From: Spirochaetia bacterium UBA5550
Lineage (GTDB): Bacteria; Spirochaetota; UBA4802; UBA5550
Length of the DNA: 7,228 bases
NCBI GenBank assembly: GCA_002425885.1
Contig: DINC01000245.1
Coordinates: 7,218 to 14,445, forward strand
Reading direction: 5' to 3'
The notes beneath the pieces were generated by a model. That model was not told where the DNA came from and made no database searches. It was given only the letters and a program-made list of their open reading frames with translations. Below are positions 1 through 6,806 of the stretch, piece after piece; positions within the stretch are counted from its first letter, which is position 1; each line of letters opens with the position of its first letter. The position numbers were made by a program, and so were the translations under genes.

Positions 1-1
1 T

Positions 2-712
2 AAATGGAAATCAGGGCAGATTGTAATGCTGACAATCTTCGGTGCAGGAGAAGCTGCTTTTTCTCTCCCCGGAGCTCCGGAGAATGACAGGTTCCACCTC
101 TCTATCAAGAGAGTCGGAAAAGTTACATCTGCACTCTTTGAACTTGAACCGGGTGATAAAGTCGGTATAAGAGGACCATTCGGTAACGGATTTCCCTTTG
201 CGGAATTTAAAGGGAAAAATCTTATATATGTAGCAGGCGGTATCGGGCTCATTCCGCTGCGGTCATCCATTGTGCATGCACTTCAGCACAGGGAGGATTT
301 CGGAAGGATTATTGTTCTTCTCGGTGCAAGGACTCCAAATGATCTTATGTACCAGAATAATATTGAAGAATGGCTTAAGATTCCGGGATTTGAATGCTAT
401 GTAACAGTGGATCAGGCTACACCGGACTGGAAGGGGGAAACAGGTTTTGTTCACACTCTTCTCGATAAAGCAAATGTTCCTGTAGATAATACAATGGCAT
501 TTGTTTGCGGCCCTCCAATCATGTTTAACTCCGTAATCGGGGAACTGATGAAGAGAGGACTAAGGGAGGACAATATCCTGTCAACTCTTGAAAGACATAT
601 GAAGTGCGGAATAGGCAAATGTCAGCACTGCGCCATAGGGAGAACTCTTGTGTGTACTGACGGCCCTGTTTATACTTATAAGCAGATTAAAACTCTGGGT
701 GAAGAGATCTGA
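2..712 (+). CDS. FAD/NAD(P)-binding oxidoreductase, sulfhydrogenase gamma/AsrB type with [2Fe-2S] site (5' partial)
   Basis: Ferredoxin-NADP reductase-fold protein that would move electrons between NAD(P)H, FAD and a [2Fe-2S] cluster in the cytoplasm. Counting from the first whole codon at base 2, 236 residues are visible. A flavin-domain stretch VGKVTSAL (about 38-45) and RGPFGNG (57-63) come first, then the nucleotide-binding loop VAGGIGLIPL (77-86), CGPPIMF (169-175), and a C-terminal cysteine set C202-x4-C207-x2-C210-x7-C218 followed by TDGPVY, the [2Fe-2S] site of this family. The frame is open to the left edge, and the residues before the first ATG (base 26) read SGQIVML, matching the internal PGQFVML-like motif of the family. 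That ATG is therefore internal and the real start is off-window; family length suggests a few tens of residues are missing. The stop overlaps the next start (TGATG). Closest named relatives are sulfhydrogenase HydG and sulfite reductase AsrB. Which nucleotide it prefers cannot be read. Confidence 0.9.
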   Translation, partial: KWKSGQIVMLTIFGAGEAAFSLPGAPENDRFHLSIKRVGKVTSALFELEPGDKVGIRGPFGNGFPFAEFKGKNLIYVAGGIGLIPLRSSIVHALQHREDFGRIIVLLGARTPNDLMYQNNIEEWLKIPGFECYVTVDQATPDWKGETGFVHTLLDKANVPVDNTMAFVCGPPIMFNSVIGELMKRGLREDNILSTLERHMKCGIGKCQHCAIGRTLVCTDGPVYTYKQIKTLGEEI

Positions 713-1212
713 TGAATACTCTACTGTCAGACATAAAAAATACTGTTAGCAGCAGCTGCTGCCTGGTCGGTATGGGAAATTTCCTGAAAAGCGATGACGC
801 TGTGGGACTTTACATAATCGAATCAGTAAAGAAAGCTGCGGGTAACAGGGAAGGGATCTACAATGTTGAAGATGTTATAGAAGCTTATGTTTTTAAAATT
901 GCTGAACTTGAGTGCGACAATGTTGTTGTTATTGACGCAGTTAAGGCAGAGGCGGAAACAGGCTCAATAATTTTCGGAAGACTTGAAGATGAATTTGAAG
1001 AGCTCGGCGGAACACTATCTACACATAAGCTGGCTCTTAAAATGTCAGGCAGAATTTTCAGAGAGCATAACAAGGTCACCTATCTTCTCGGAGTTGTTGT
1101 TGATAATACGGATTTCGGCGCTGAACTTTCACAGACAGTGAGAGAAACCGCTGATGTTTTAATAAAGCTTATCATTGATGCGTTAAATTGTGAAAAAGGA
1201 GTTGGTAAATGA
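712..1212 (+). CDS. hycI: [NiFe] hydrogenase maturation endopeptidase, HycI-like (peptidase family M52)
   Basis: Cytoplasmic nickel-dependent protease that removes the C-terminal tail of a [NiFe] hydrogenase large subunit after metal insertion. The 166-residue protein has the family hallmarks: an N-terminal LVGMGNFLKSDDAVG motif (residues 18-32) with D29 aligning with the metal ligand Asp16 of E. coli HycI, VVVIDAV with D75 (HycI Asp62), and STHKLAL with H105 (HycI His90). All three expected nickel ligands are thus present. Length is close to HycI (about 156). Its ATG shares one base with the upstream stop (TGATG), and its own stop overlaps the next gene by ATGA, so translation is coupled on both sides. 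The likely substrate is the large subunit at 3114-4784, which carries a cleavable-looking tail. The exact subfamily (HycI versus HybD-like) is inferred from context; the family call is firm. Confidence 0.92.
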   Translation: MNTLLSDIKNTVSSSCCLVGMGNFLKSDDAVGLYIIESVKKAAGNREGIYNVEDVIEAYVFKIAELECDNVVVIDAVKAEAETGSIIFGRLEDEFEELGGTLSTHKLALKMSGRIFREHNKVTYLLGVVVDNTDFGAELSQTVRETADVLIKLIIDALNCEKGVGK

Positions 1213-3083
1213 ATACTGACATTTACGGAAACCTGTTTACAGCTATGGCCATCCTTGCCGCCTCTGCGGTTGTTTCCCCCATCGTGGCAGGAACAAAAAG
1301 GAAAATGGCGGGCTGGATAAATTTTATAATGGTAACAATTGCAGCTATATTTCTCCTTCATATAAGTTATGCGGTTATTTTTAAAGCTGTTCCACAGGGA
1401 TCAACAATAATTAACCTGGGACCCCTGGGTATTTATTTCCTTGTGGACAGCTTTTCCGCTTTTTTTATCGCAATTGTTTCTTTTATGGCTGTTATGAGTT
1501 CATTTTATTCAATAGAGTATATGGACCACTACCATGATTATAGTCTGAGCGGATTTTATTTTAATCTGCCGGTTTTTATTTTAGGTATGATTGCACTGCT
1601 TACAGTTGATGACCTTACAACAGGTTTTACAATTGCGTGGCAGCTTATGACAATAGCTTCATACTTCCTGATTAAATTTGAATTCAGGGAAAAGAACGTA
1701 GTTTATGGAGCAAACAAGTACCTTGTGTTAATGGAGCTTGCCTGGGCGCTTATTGTCGGGTCAACTTTTCTTGTAAGCGGTTCTTCAATGGGTGATTCAC
1801 TCCATTTAATAACAGAGAACCTGGGACATACCTCCCCCGTAATGATGTACGCAGTGTACGGGCTTATTCTCATAGGCTTCGGTTTTAAGGCCGGTATGTT
1901 CCCCTTCGGACAGCTCTGGCTGCCTGATGCGCACTCAATTGCTCCGTCACCTATCAGCGCGCTCCTTTCAGGTGTTATGCTGAAAACCGGTATATATGGG
2001 ATAATGAGAACATTTTTCTGGATGATACCTCACGGTGAAGGTGTACACTTCAACGGTTTTCTCTGGGGAACAATAATCGCGTCATTCGGTGTTGTTACAC
2101 TGTTTGTCGGTACTGTCCAATCTATGAAGCAGAGTGATTCCAAGAGGCTCCTCGCTTACAGTTCAATCGGTCAGCTTGGATATATTATATTTGCAATCGG
2201 CGCGTCGCTTGTGCTTTTCAATTCAGAGAGTCAGTACATGAAGCTCCTTGCGCTTGTGGTGATTATCGGGGCACTCTATCATGTAATAAATCACGCGGTT
2301 TTCAAGGGCCTGCTCTTCCTTGTCAGCGGGAGTGTTCTTTATACAACAGGTACTAAAGATCTGAATAAACTCGGCGGGCTTATTAATTTCATGCCGGTAA
2401 CAGCTATTGTGGCAGGTATAGCATCACTTTCAATTGCGGGGGTTCCACCTTTCAGCGGATTCGCAAGTAAATGGACTATAATCTCATCTACTGTTCTCGC
2501 AGGGAGCGAAGTGATGTTTCTTGTAATCTTCGGAATAATAGCACTTTTTACAAGCGCTGTTACTCTCTCCTGTTATGTGAAGTTCTTCGGAATGACATTC
2601 ACATCAACAGGTACAGAATGGACAGTTAAAAAAGATATTAAAGAAGTACCTTTTATGATGCTTGCGCCGAAAGTAGTTCTTACAGCGCTTTGCATAATTC
2701 AGGGACTTCTCCCGTTCGTATATTATAATGTAATAATTGATGTGTTCCGGAATTCGAGCATATCAACTCTTACAAGCGCATTCAGGCATGCTGAGTTTAA
2801 TAATCACATATTCAGTTCAATGAACGGAATATCATTCACAGTCCCGGGTATGGCTGGAGCAGTTTCTTCAGCAGCAGTGCCGGTTGTGATACTGATTGTT
2901 GTTTCACTTGCATTTGTTTTAGCAAAACTATTCAAAAATTCCGGCGGTTCAGAGGAGAGAGAAGCTCCAACCTGGCTCTGCGGTTATGCTGAACTTAATA
3001 ACCTTAACAGGTATCCGGATAGAAGCATGTTCGCGTCACTGAAGGGTTTCTTCTGGTGGACAGGCGGAAACGTTAAGAAGTGA
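1209..3083 (+). CDS. hycC: Hydrogenase antiporter-like membrane subunit (HycC/HyfB/NuoL family)
   Basis: Integral membrane protein of 624 residues (HycC is about 608) expected to translocate ions when coupled to the hydrogenase arm. It is almost entirely hydrophobic helices, by eye about 14-16. Family signatures appear in order: DSFSAFF near 80, YSIEYMDHY near 102, KAGMFPFGQLWLPDAH beginning at K227, SALLSGVMLKTGIYG, KRLLAYSSIGQLG, HVINHAVFKGLLF with H358, H362 and K366, and GVPPFSGFASKW with K421. The C-terminal tail contains the WLCGY motif seen in HyfB-like proteins. K227, H362, K366 and K421 correspond to NuoL K229, H338, K342 and K399. At the position of the conserved membrane glutamate (NuoL E144) the sequence reads AWQLMTIASYFL, with Gln145 in place of Glu. 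The start is supported by AAGGAG at 1196-1201, seven bases upstream, inside the end of the protease gene (ATGA overlap). It is the only antiporter-like subunit in the window. Confidence 0.93.
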   Translation: MNTDIYGNLFTAMAILAASAVVSPIVAGTKRKMAGWINFIMVTIAAIFLLHISYAVIFKAVPQGSTIINLGPLGIYFLVDSFSAFFIAIVSFMAVMSSFYSIEYMDHYHDYSLSGFYFNLPVFILGMIALLTVDDLTTGFTIAWQLMTIASYFLIKFEFREKNVVYGANKYLVLMELAWALIVGSTFLVSGSSMGDSLHLITENLGHTSPVMMYAVYGLILIGFGFKAGMFPFGQLWLPDAHSIAPSPISALLSGVMLKTGIYGIMRTFFWMIPHGEGVHFNGFLWGTIIASFGVVTLFVGTVQSMKQSDSKRLLAYSSIGQLGYIIFAIGASLVLFNSESQYMKLLALVVIIGALYHVINHAVFKGLLFLVSGSVLYTTGTKDLNKLGGLINFMPVTAIVAGIASLSIAGVPPFSGFASKWTIISSTVLAGSEVMFLVIFGIIALFTSAVTLSCYVKFFGMTFTSTGTEWTVKKDIKEVPFMMLAPKVVLTALCIIQGLLPFVYYNVIIDVFRNSSISTLTSAFRHAEFNNHIFSSMNGISFTVPGMAGAVSSAAVPVVILIVVSLAFVLAKLFKNSGGSEEREAPTWLCGYAELNNLNRYPDRSMFASLKGFFWWTGGNVKK

Positions 3084-3098
3084 TGGAATGGAAAATAA

Positions 3099-3107
3099 GG
3101 TGAGAGG
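3099..3107 (+). promoter_or_regulatory. Ribosome binding site deciding the large-subunit start
   Basis: The sequence GGTGAGAGG lies just before two in-frame candidate starts, TTG at 3108 and ATG at 3114. GAGAGG (3102-3107) sits six bases from the ATG, a normal spacing, whereas the TTG would abut it and rely on GGTGA (3099-3103) only four bases away. The ATG is therefore preferred, with the TTG start (two residues longer) not excluded. Confidence 0.6.
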
Positions 3108-3113
3108 TTGGAT

Positions 3114-4784
3114 ATGAACTCATTGGATAAAGTATTAAAAGCATTACAGGATAAATTCGGGGCAGGTATTACAGGTCACGCGTCGCCGCTCCCCACAAGG
3201 CTGTTTATAAATATAAAAGCTGAAATGGTGAGAGAAATTTCAAATGAAGTTGTAACACTCGGCGGAAGATACCTTGTGGGTATCGGCCATGATAATATTG
3301 CCCGCGACGGGAATATAGGTATGATTCATACGTTCGGTTTCGATAAAGATAACTTTATAGTACACCTGAACGCGGCAGTACCCGGCAGTAACCCGGTTAT
3401 GCCTTCAATAACTCCGGACATCCCCGGTGCAGGCTGGTCAGAAAGGGAATACCAGGATCTTCTTGGTATGAAATTTGAAGGGCATCCGAAACCAAAGAGA
3501 CTTGTTGTTGCTGATGACTGGCCGGCTGACATATTCCCCATGAGAAAGGAAGTCCCTTATAACATGGTCCCGCCGGCTGCTGAAGATGTTGCATATCAGC
3601 TTGATGAGTGCCCTGAGGGATGTTCAATAATTCCGGTGGGCCCTTTCCATACAGCGCTTCATGAACCGGAACATTTTGCAGTATATGTTGATGGCGAGAC
3701 AATTAAAGGGTGCGACTACCGTGGATTTATGACTCACAGGGGTATTGAGAAACTCTGTGAATCCCAGGTAAGCTATAATGAAGTGCCGTTTATTGCTGAA
3801 AGGATCTGCGGTATCTGCGGTTCTGTTCATGCCACAGCTTATTCACAGGCAGTTGAAATGGCTGGTGGAATACCTGTTCCTAAAAGGGCGGAATATATAA
3901 GAAGCCTTCTTCTTGAAATTGAGAGGCTTCATTCTCATCTCCTCTGGCTTGGAGTTGCGGGGCACCTTATCGGATTTGATACAGTGTTCATGCAGTCATG
4001 GAGAGTCAGGGAAAATATTATGTGGCTCAGTGAGAGAATTACCGGTAATAGGAAAACTTACGGCATGGTAATTGTCGGCGGAGTCAGAAGAGATATCACT
4101 CCTGTAATCGGTGAAGATATCCTTAAAGTCTGCGCTAAAGTGGAAGAGGAAGTAAAAATAATACATAAATCAATTACGGGTGACACTGCATTACACAAAA
4201 GGACAAAAGGTGTAGGTTATCTTTCAAAAGAAGAGGCCATCAAATGGAGTCTGGTGGGTCCTGTTGCACGCGCAAGGGGTATCGACATTGATGTAAGAAG
4301 GGATCATCCGTATGCCGCCTACAGCGAACTCCAGTTCAACGTACCGGTAGTAGATACCTGCGATGTCTGGGGAACGCTTGTAGTCCGGCTTCTTGAAATC
4401 TATGAATCAATAAGTCTTATAAGGCAGATTATCGCAAAAATGCCTAAAGGCGAAATACTTACAGAACTGAGCGAAGAGATACCTTCCCTCAAACATGGAA
4501 TTTCAGTTGTTGAAGCTCCGCGCGGTGAATCAGTTCACTTCGTAATTACAGGTGAGGAGAACAGGCCTGACAGGTGGCGTGTCCGCGCCCCGACCTATCC
4601 GAATCTCCAGGCGATACCTGCGATGCTCCTTAATGATCAGTTTGCTGACTTCCCGATCATTGTAGGAAGTATTGACCCCTGCTTTTCATGTACAGACAGG
4701 GTTGAGGTTGTAAGTGTAACATCCGGGAAGAAAAGAATTATGAGTAAGTCTGAAATTGAATTTATATCACGCGGTAACAGGTGA
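3114..4784 (+). CDS. hycE: [NiFe] hydrogenase large (catalytic) subunit, NuoC-NuoD fusion, HycE-like (group 4)
   Basis: Catalytic subunit that reduces protons to H2 or oxidises H2, on the cytoplasmic side of a membrane-bound complex. The 556-residue protein has an N-terminal NuoC-like (30 kDa complex I subunit) domain, about 1-150, with the hallmark SEREYQDLLGMKFEGHPKPKR. A NuoD/hydrogenase large-subunit domain follows. Both nickel-binding motifs are intact: ERICGICGSVH (C232, C235) and DPCFSCTDR (C523, C526), so this is a true hydrogenase and not a complex I NuoD or a cysteine-less Ehr-type relative. After TDR (R529) a 27-residue tail remains; E. coli HycE is cut by HycI after the equivalent arginine, and a HycI-like gene lies upstream. 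The NuoC-NuoD fusion matches HycE/HyfG; in Ech the two parts are separate. The gene begins 30 bases after the antiporter-like gene. TTG 3108 is an alternative start two codons earlier. The exact group 4 subgroup needs a tree. Confidence 0.95.
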   Translation: MNSLDKVLKALQDKFGAGITGHASPLPTRLFINIKAEMVREISNEVVTLGGRYLVGIGHDNIARDGNIGMIHTFGFDKDNFIVHLNAAVPGSNPVMPSITPDIPGAGWSEREYQDLLGMKFEGHPKPKRLVVADDWPADIFPMRKEVPYNMVPPAAEDVAYQLDECPEGCSIIPVGPFHTALHEPEHFAVYVDGETIKGCDYRGFMTHRGIEKLCESQVSYNEVPFIAERICGICGSVHATAYSQAVEMAGGIPVPKRAEYIRSLLLEIERLHSHLLWLGVAGHLIGFDTVFMQSWRVRENIMWLSERITGNRKTYGMVIVGGVRRDITPVIGEDILKVCAKVEEEVKIIHKSITGDTALHKRTKGVGYLSKEEAIKWSLVGPVARARGIDIDVRRDHPYAAYSELQFNVPVVDTCDVWGTLVVRLLEIYESISLIRQIIAKMPKGEILTELSEEIPSLKHGISVVEAPRGESVHFVITGEENRPDRWRVRAPTYPNLQAIPAMLLNDQFADFPIIVGSIDPCFSCTDRVEVVSVTSGKKRIMSKSEIEFISRGNR

Positions 4785-4796
4785 GGAAGGTAGATT

Positions 4797-5696
4797 ATGG
4801 ATATAGTATACATTGTTGTTAATATAGTTATATTCCTTGCTTTCGCTCCTCTTTTCGAAGGGATTGTGAGAAAGCTTACAGCGAAGGTGCAGTCAAGGCA
4901 GGGCCCACCTATTATACAGCCCTATTATGACATAATTAAGCTCCTCGGTAAAGAGAATTTTATAGTGGACAACTGGGCTTTTACTCTTGCTCCGCTTATG
5001 TCATTCGCGGCAATAATTTCAGTAATCTGTTTTGTACCATTGGGGTATAAAGCAAATTTCCTGACACAGTACGCTGATGTAATTACTATAATATACCTTC
5101 TTACGCTGGGTGGAGTTTCAATACTGCTGGGTGCTTTATCAAGCAAAAACACTTTTGCGATGATGGGAGCAAGCCGTGAGATGGTGACTATGATTATGGT
5201 TGAACCGGTACTTGCAATGACTTTCTTTGTGGGCGCTGTCAAGGTGAAGAGCCTCGGTATAGATTCCACGATATTCAGCGTAATGAATACCGGTTATTCC
5301 TGGGCAGTGGTGCTCATGATGGCGCTATATCTCATGGCGCTCCAGGCATTTGTCGGGAAACAGCCCTTTGATATAGCTGAGGCTGAGCAGGAGATTCTTG
5401 AAGGGCCATTTATTGAATACAGCGGTCCAAACTATGCTCTCTTTAAATATTCAATGATGCTTAAGCAGATGTTCTATGCGTCACTCTTTGTAATGGTTTT
5501 TGTACCATTCCTATACACGGGTGTATACGCTCTTGATATTGTTATTCAGCTTTGTGAAATCGCTCTTGTTTATGTTCTGATTGCTCTTGTGGGTGCAACA
5601 AACCCAAGGCTCAGAATAGACCAGGCTGTAAAATACTATGCTGTACTGATTGTTCTTGCGCTCAGCGCTGTGGGACTTTCTGTTTACGGCATATAA
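4797..5696 (+). CDS. hycD: Hydrogenase membrane subunit, HycD/HyfC/NuoH family
   Basis: Integral membrane subunit of 299 residues that links the peripheral electron-transfer arm to the antiporter-like subunit; it corresponds to complex I NuoH and to E. coli HycD (about 307). By eye about eight hydrophobic helices. The first helix is followed by the NuoH-family loop PLFEGIVRKLTAKVQSRQGPP (about 18-38) and PYYDIIKLLGKE (about 42-53). A second signature, PFDIAEAEQEILEGPFIEYSG, lies near residues 190-210; this charged cytoplasmic loop packs against the NuoB/NuoD-like subunits in relatives. The start is supported by GGAAGG at 4785-4790, six bases upstream of the ATG, and only 12 bases separate it from the large-subunit stop. 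In complex I the homologue lines a quinone cavity. Group 4 hydrogenases do not use quinone in that way, so a quinone role should not be assumed here. Confidence 0.94.
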   Translation: MDIVYIVVNIVIFLAFAPLFEGIVRKLTAKVQSRQGPPIIQPYYDIIKLLGKENFIVDNWAFTLAPLMSFAAIISVICFVPLGYKANFLTQYADVITIIYLLTLGGVSILLGALSSKNTFAMMGASREMVTMIMVEPVLAMTFFVGAVKVKSLGIDSTIFSVMNTGYSWAVVLMMALYLMALQAFVGKQPFDIAEAEQEILEGPFIEYSGPNYALFKYSMMLKQMFYASLFVMVFVPFLYTGVYALDIVIQLCEIALVYVLIALVGATNPRLRIDQAVKYYAVLIVLALSAVGLSVYGI

Positions 5697-5712
5697 CGGA
5701 TAGGAGGCGTTT

Positions 5713-6258
5713 ATGTGGCTTACAAGTAAAATCAAACAGGTTTTAATGGTAATAAAACCGGGTGTGGTCACTCTGAACTATCCGTTCGAGAAGAGGCCTG
5801 TTCCGGAGAATTTCAGAGGAGCGCCATACTGGGATCACGAAAAATGTATCGGCTGCGGAGGGTGCGCTAATCACTGCCCTGCAAGGACTATACTTATACG
5901 TGATATCTGTCAGGAGATCCGTGTGATGGTGTATGACGGCTCAAGATGTACTTACTGCGGAAGATGCGCTGATGTATGTCCTGAAAAAGCCATAACCATG
6001 ACTGACAGATACGAGCTTGCAACAGACGACAGGCAGGACCTCAACGAAAGCATGGAACTCTTTATGCTCACATGTCAGAGATGCGGAAGATGCTACGACA
6101 TGGAAAACGTTAACATGATCGATAGAATGGATCTTCAGGGCTATAGATACGATAATATTGAAGCAAGGGCTTTTATCAGGAAAACAACAGACAGGTTCGA
6201 TCCTGAAATGCTGAAAAAGACCGCAGATTATAAAAGACCTTCAAAGATAGGAGAATAG
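5713..6258 (+). CDS. hycF: 2x[4Fe-4S] ferredoxin-like hydrogenase subunit, HycF/HyfH/NuoI-like
   Basis: Electron-relay subunit of 181 residues on the cytoplasmic face, expected to pass electrons between the input module and the small subunit. It has two classical [4Fe-4S] sites: C45-x2-C48-x2-C51-x3-C55-P and C79-x2-C82-x2-C85-x3-C89-P. A third cysteine cluster, CQRCGRC (C121, C124, C127), lies near the C-terminus, and C66 sits between the two clusters. E. coli HycF also has a cysteine-rich C-terminal motif, so the third cluster is probably a family trait, but only three clustered cysteines are present here. The N-terminal segment (WLTSKIKQVLMVI) is amphipathic to hydrophobic, as in NuoI/HycF proteins that lie on the membrane. 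The start has an excellent AGGAGG at 5702-5707, five bases upstream, 16 bases after the preceding stop. Confidence 0.92.
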   Translation: MWLTSKIKQVLMVIKPGVVTLNYPFEKRPVPENFRGAPYWDHEKCIGCGGCANHCPARTILIRDICQEIRVMVYDGSRCTYCGRCADVCPEKAITMTDRYELATDDRQDLNESMELFMLTCQRCGRCYDMENVNMIDRMDLQGYRYDNIEARAFIRKTTDRFDPEMLKKTADYKRPSKIGE

Positions 6259-6260
6259 GT

Positions 6261-6791
6261 ATGTTTGAAAATCTGTCAAAAAAACTATTCGGAAAATCAT
6301 TATGGCTGTATCACTGCAACACCGGTGCGTGCAATGGCTGTGATATTGAGATACTCAACGTACTGACTCCCTACTATGACGTTGAAAGATTCGGAATGAA
6401 GCTTGTAGCTTCACCCCGACACGCTGATGTAATGCTCCTTTCTGGGGCTGTTACAAGGCCTACACTGCCTCTTGTGAAGAAAGCATATGATGCGCTGCCC
6501 AACCCGAAACTTGTTTTCGGTGTTGGTTCCTGCGCAACAGGAGGCGGCTGCTGGTTCGACTCCTACAATGTAACAGGAGGAGCGGCGGGAGTTGTCCCTG
6601 TGAACTATTTTATACCGGGATGTCCCCCAAGACCTGAGGCTATTATCTATGCTGTGGCTCTCGCGCTGGGACTTGTTGACAAACAGGTTGCACCTGTAGA
6701 ACTGAAGCAGATGGAGTTCCCGATTGATGTATATGAAAGGAACAAGGCCTGGGAAGATAGAAATACAATTTATAAGCTGATTCAGGACTGA
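6261..6791 (+). CDS. hycG: [NiFe] hydrogenase small subunit, HycG/NuoB-like
   Basis: Small subunit of 176 residues carrying the [4Fe-4S] cluster closest to the NiFe site, partner of the large subunit at 3114-4784. The motif CNTGACNGCDIE supplies C24 and C27, GSCATGGGC supplies C91, and PGCPPRPE supplies C121, which together make the expected cluster ligands. Complex I NuoB proteins have an adjacent Cys-Cys pair where this protein has CNGC, which supports a hydrogenase. C19 and C97 are extra cysteines flanking the motifs. There is no twin-arginine signal and no second or third cluster domain, which distinguishes it from small subunits of uptake (group 1) hydrogenases. The ATG is two bases after the upstream stop and its Shine-Dalgarno AGGAG (6249-6253) lies inside the end of that gene, so the two are translationally coupled. 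Confidence 0.95.
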   Translation: MFENLSKKLFGKSLWLYHCNTGACNGCDIEILNVLTPYYDVERFGMKLVASPRHADVMLLSGAVTRPTLPLVKKAYDALPNPKLVFGVGSCATGGGCWFDSYNVTGGAAGVVPVNYFIPGCPPRPEAIIYAVALALGLVDKQVAPVELKQMEFPIDVYERNKAWEDRNTIYKLIQD

Positions 6792-6806
6792 GCGGGGAGG
6801 TAAGAG

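Noticed and set aside
2..712. Leading gene as dihydroorotate dehydrogenase electron-transfer subunit (PyrK)
   Set aside because: The cysteine spacing C-x4-C-x2-C-x7-C with TDGPVY and the hydrogenase context fit the HydG/AsrB type better; PyrK has a longer final spacing.
3397..3702. Minus-strand open frame of about 100 codons opposite the large-subunit gene
   Set aside because: It lies opposite strongly conserved NuoC/NuoD coding sequence, has no recognisable motif, and is best explained as a shadow frame.
3114..4784. Large subunit as complex I NuoCD or a cysteine-less Ehr-type relative
   Set aside because: Both CxxC nickel motifs (RICGIC and DPCFSC) are intact and a protease tail is present, so a catalytic hydrogenase is the better reading.
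4925..5269. Minus-strand open frame of about 114 codons opposite the HycD-like gene
   Set aside because: Its apparent Ile/Thr/Ser-rich sequence is the antisense of membrane helices in a clearly real gene; there is no independent support.
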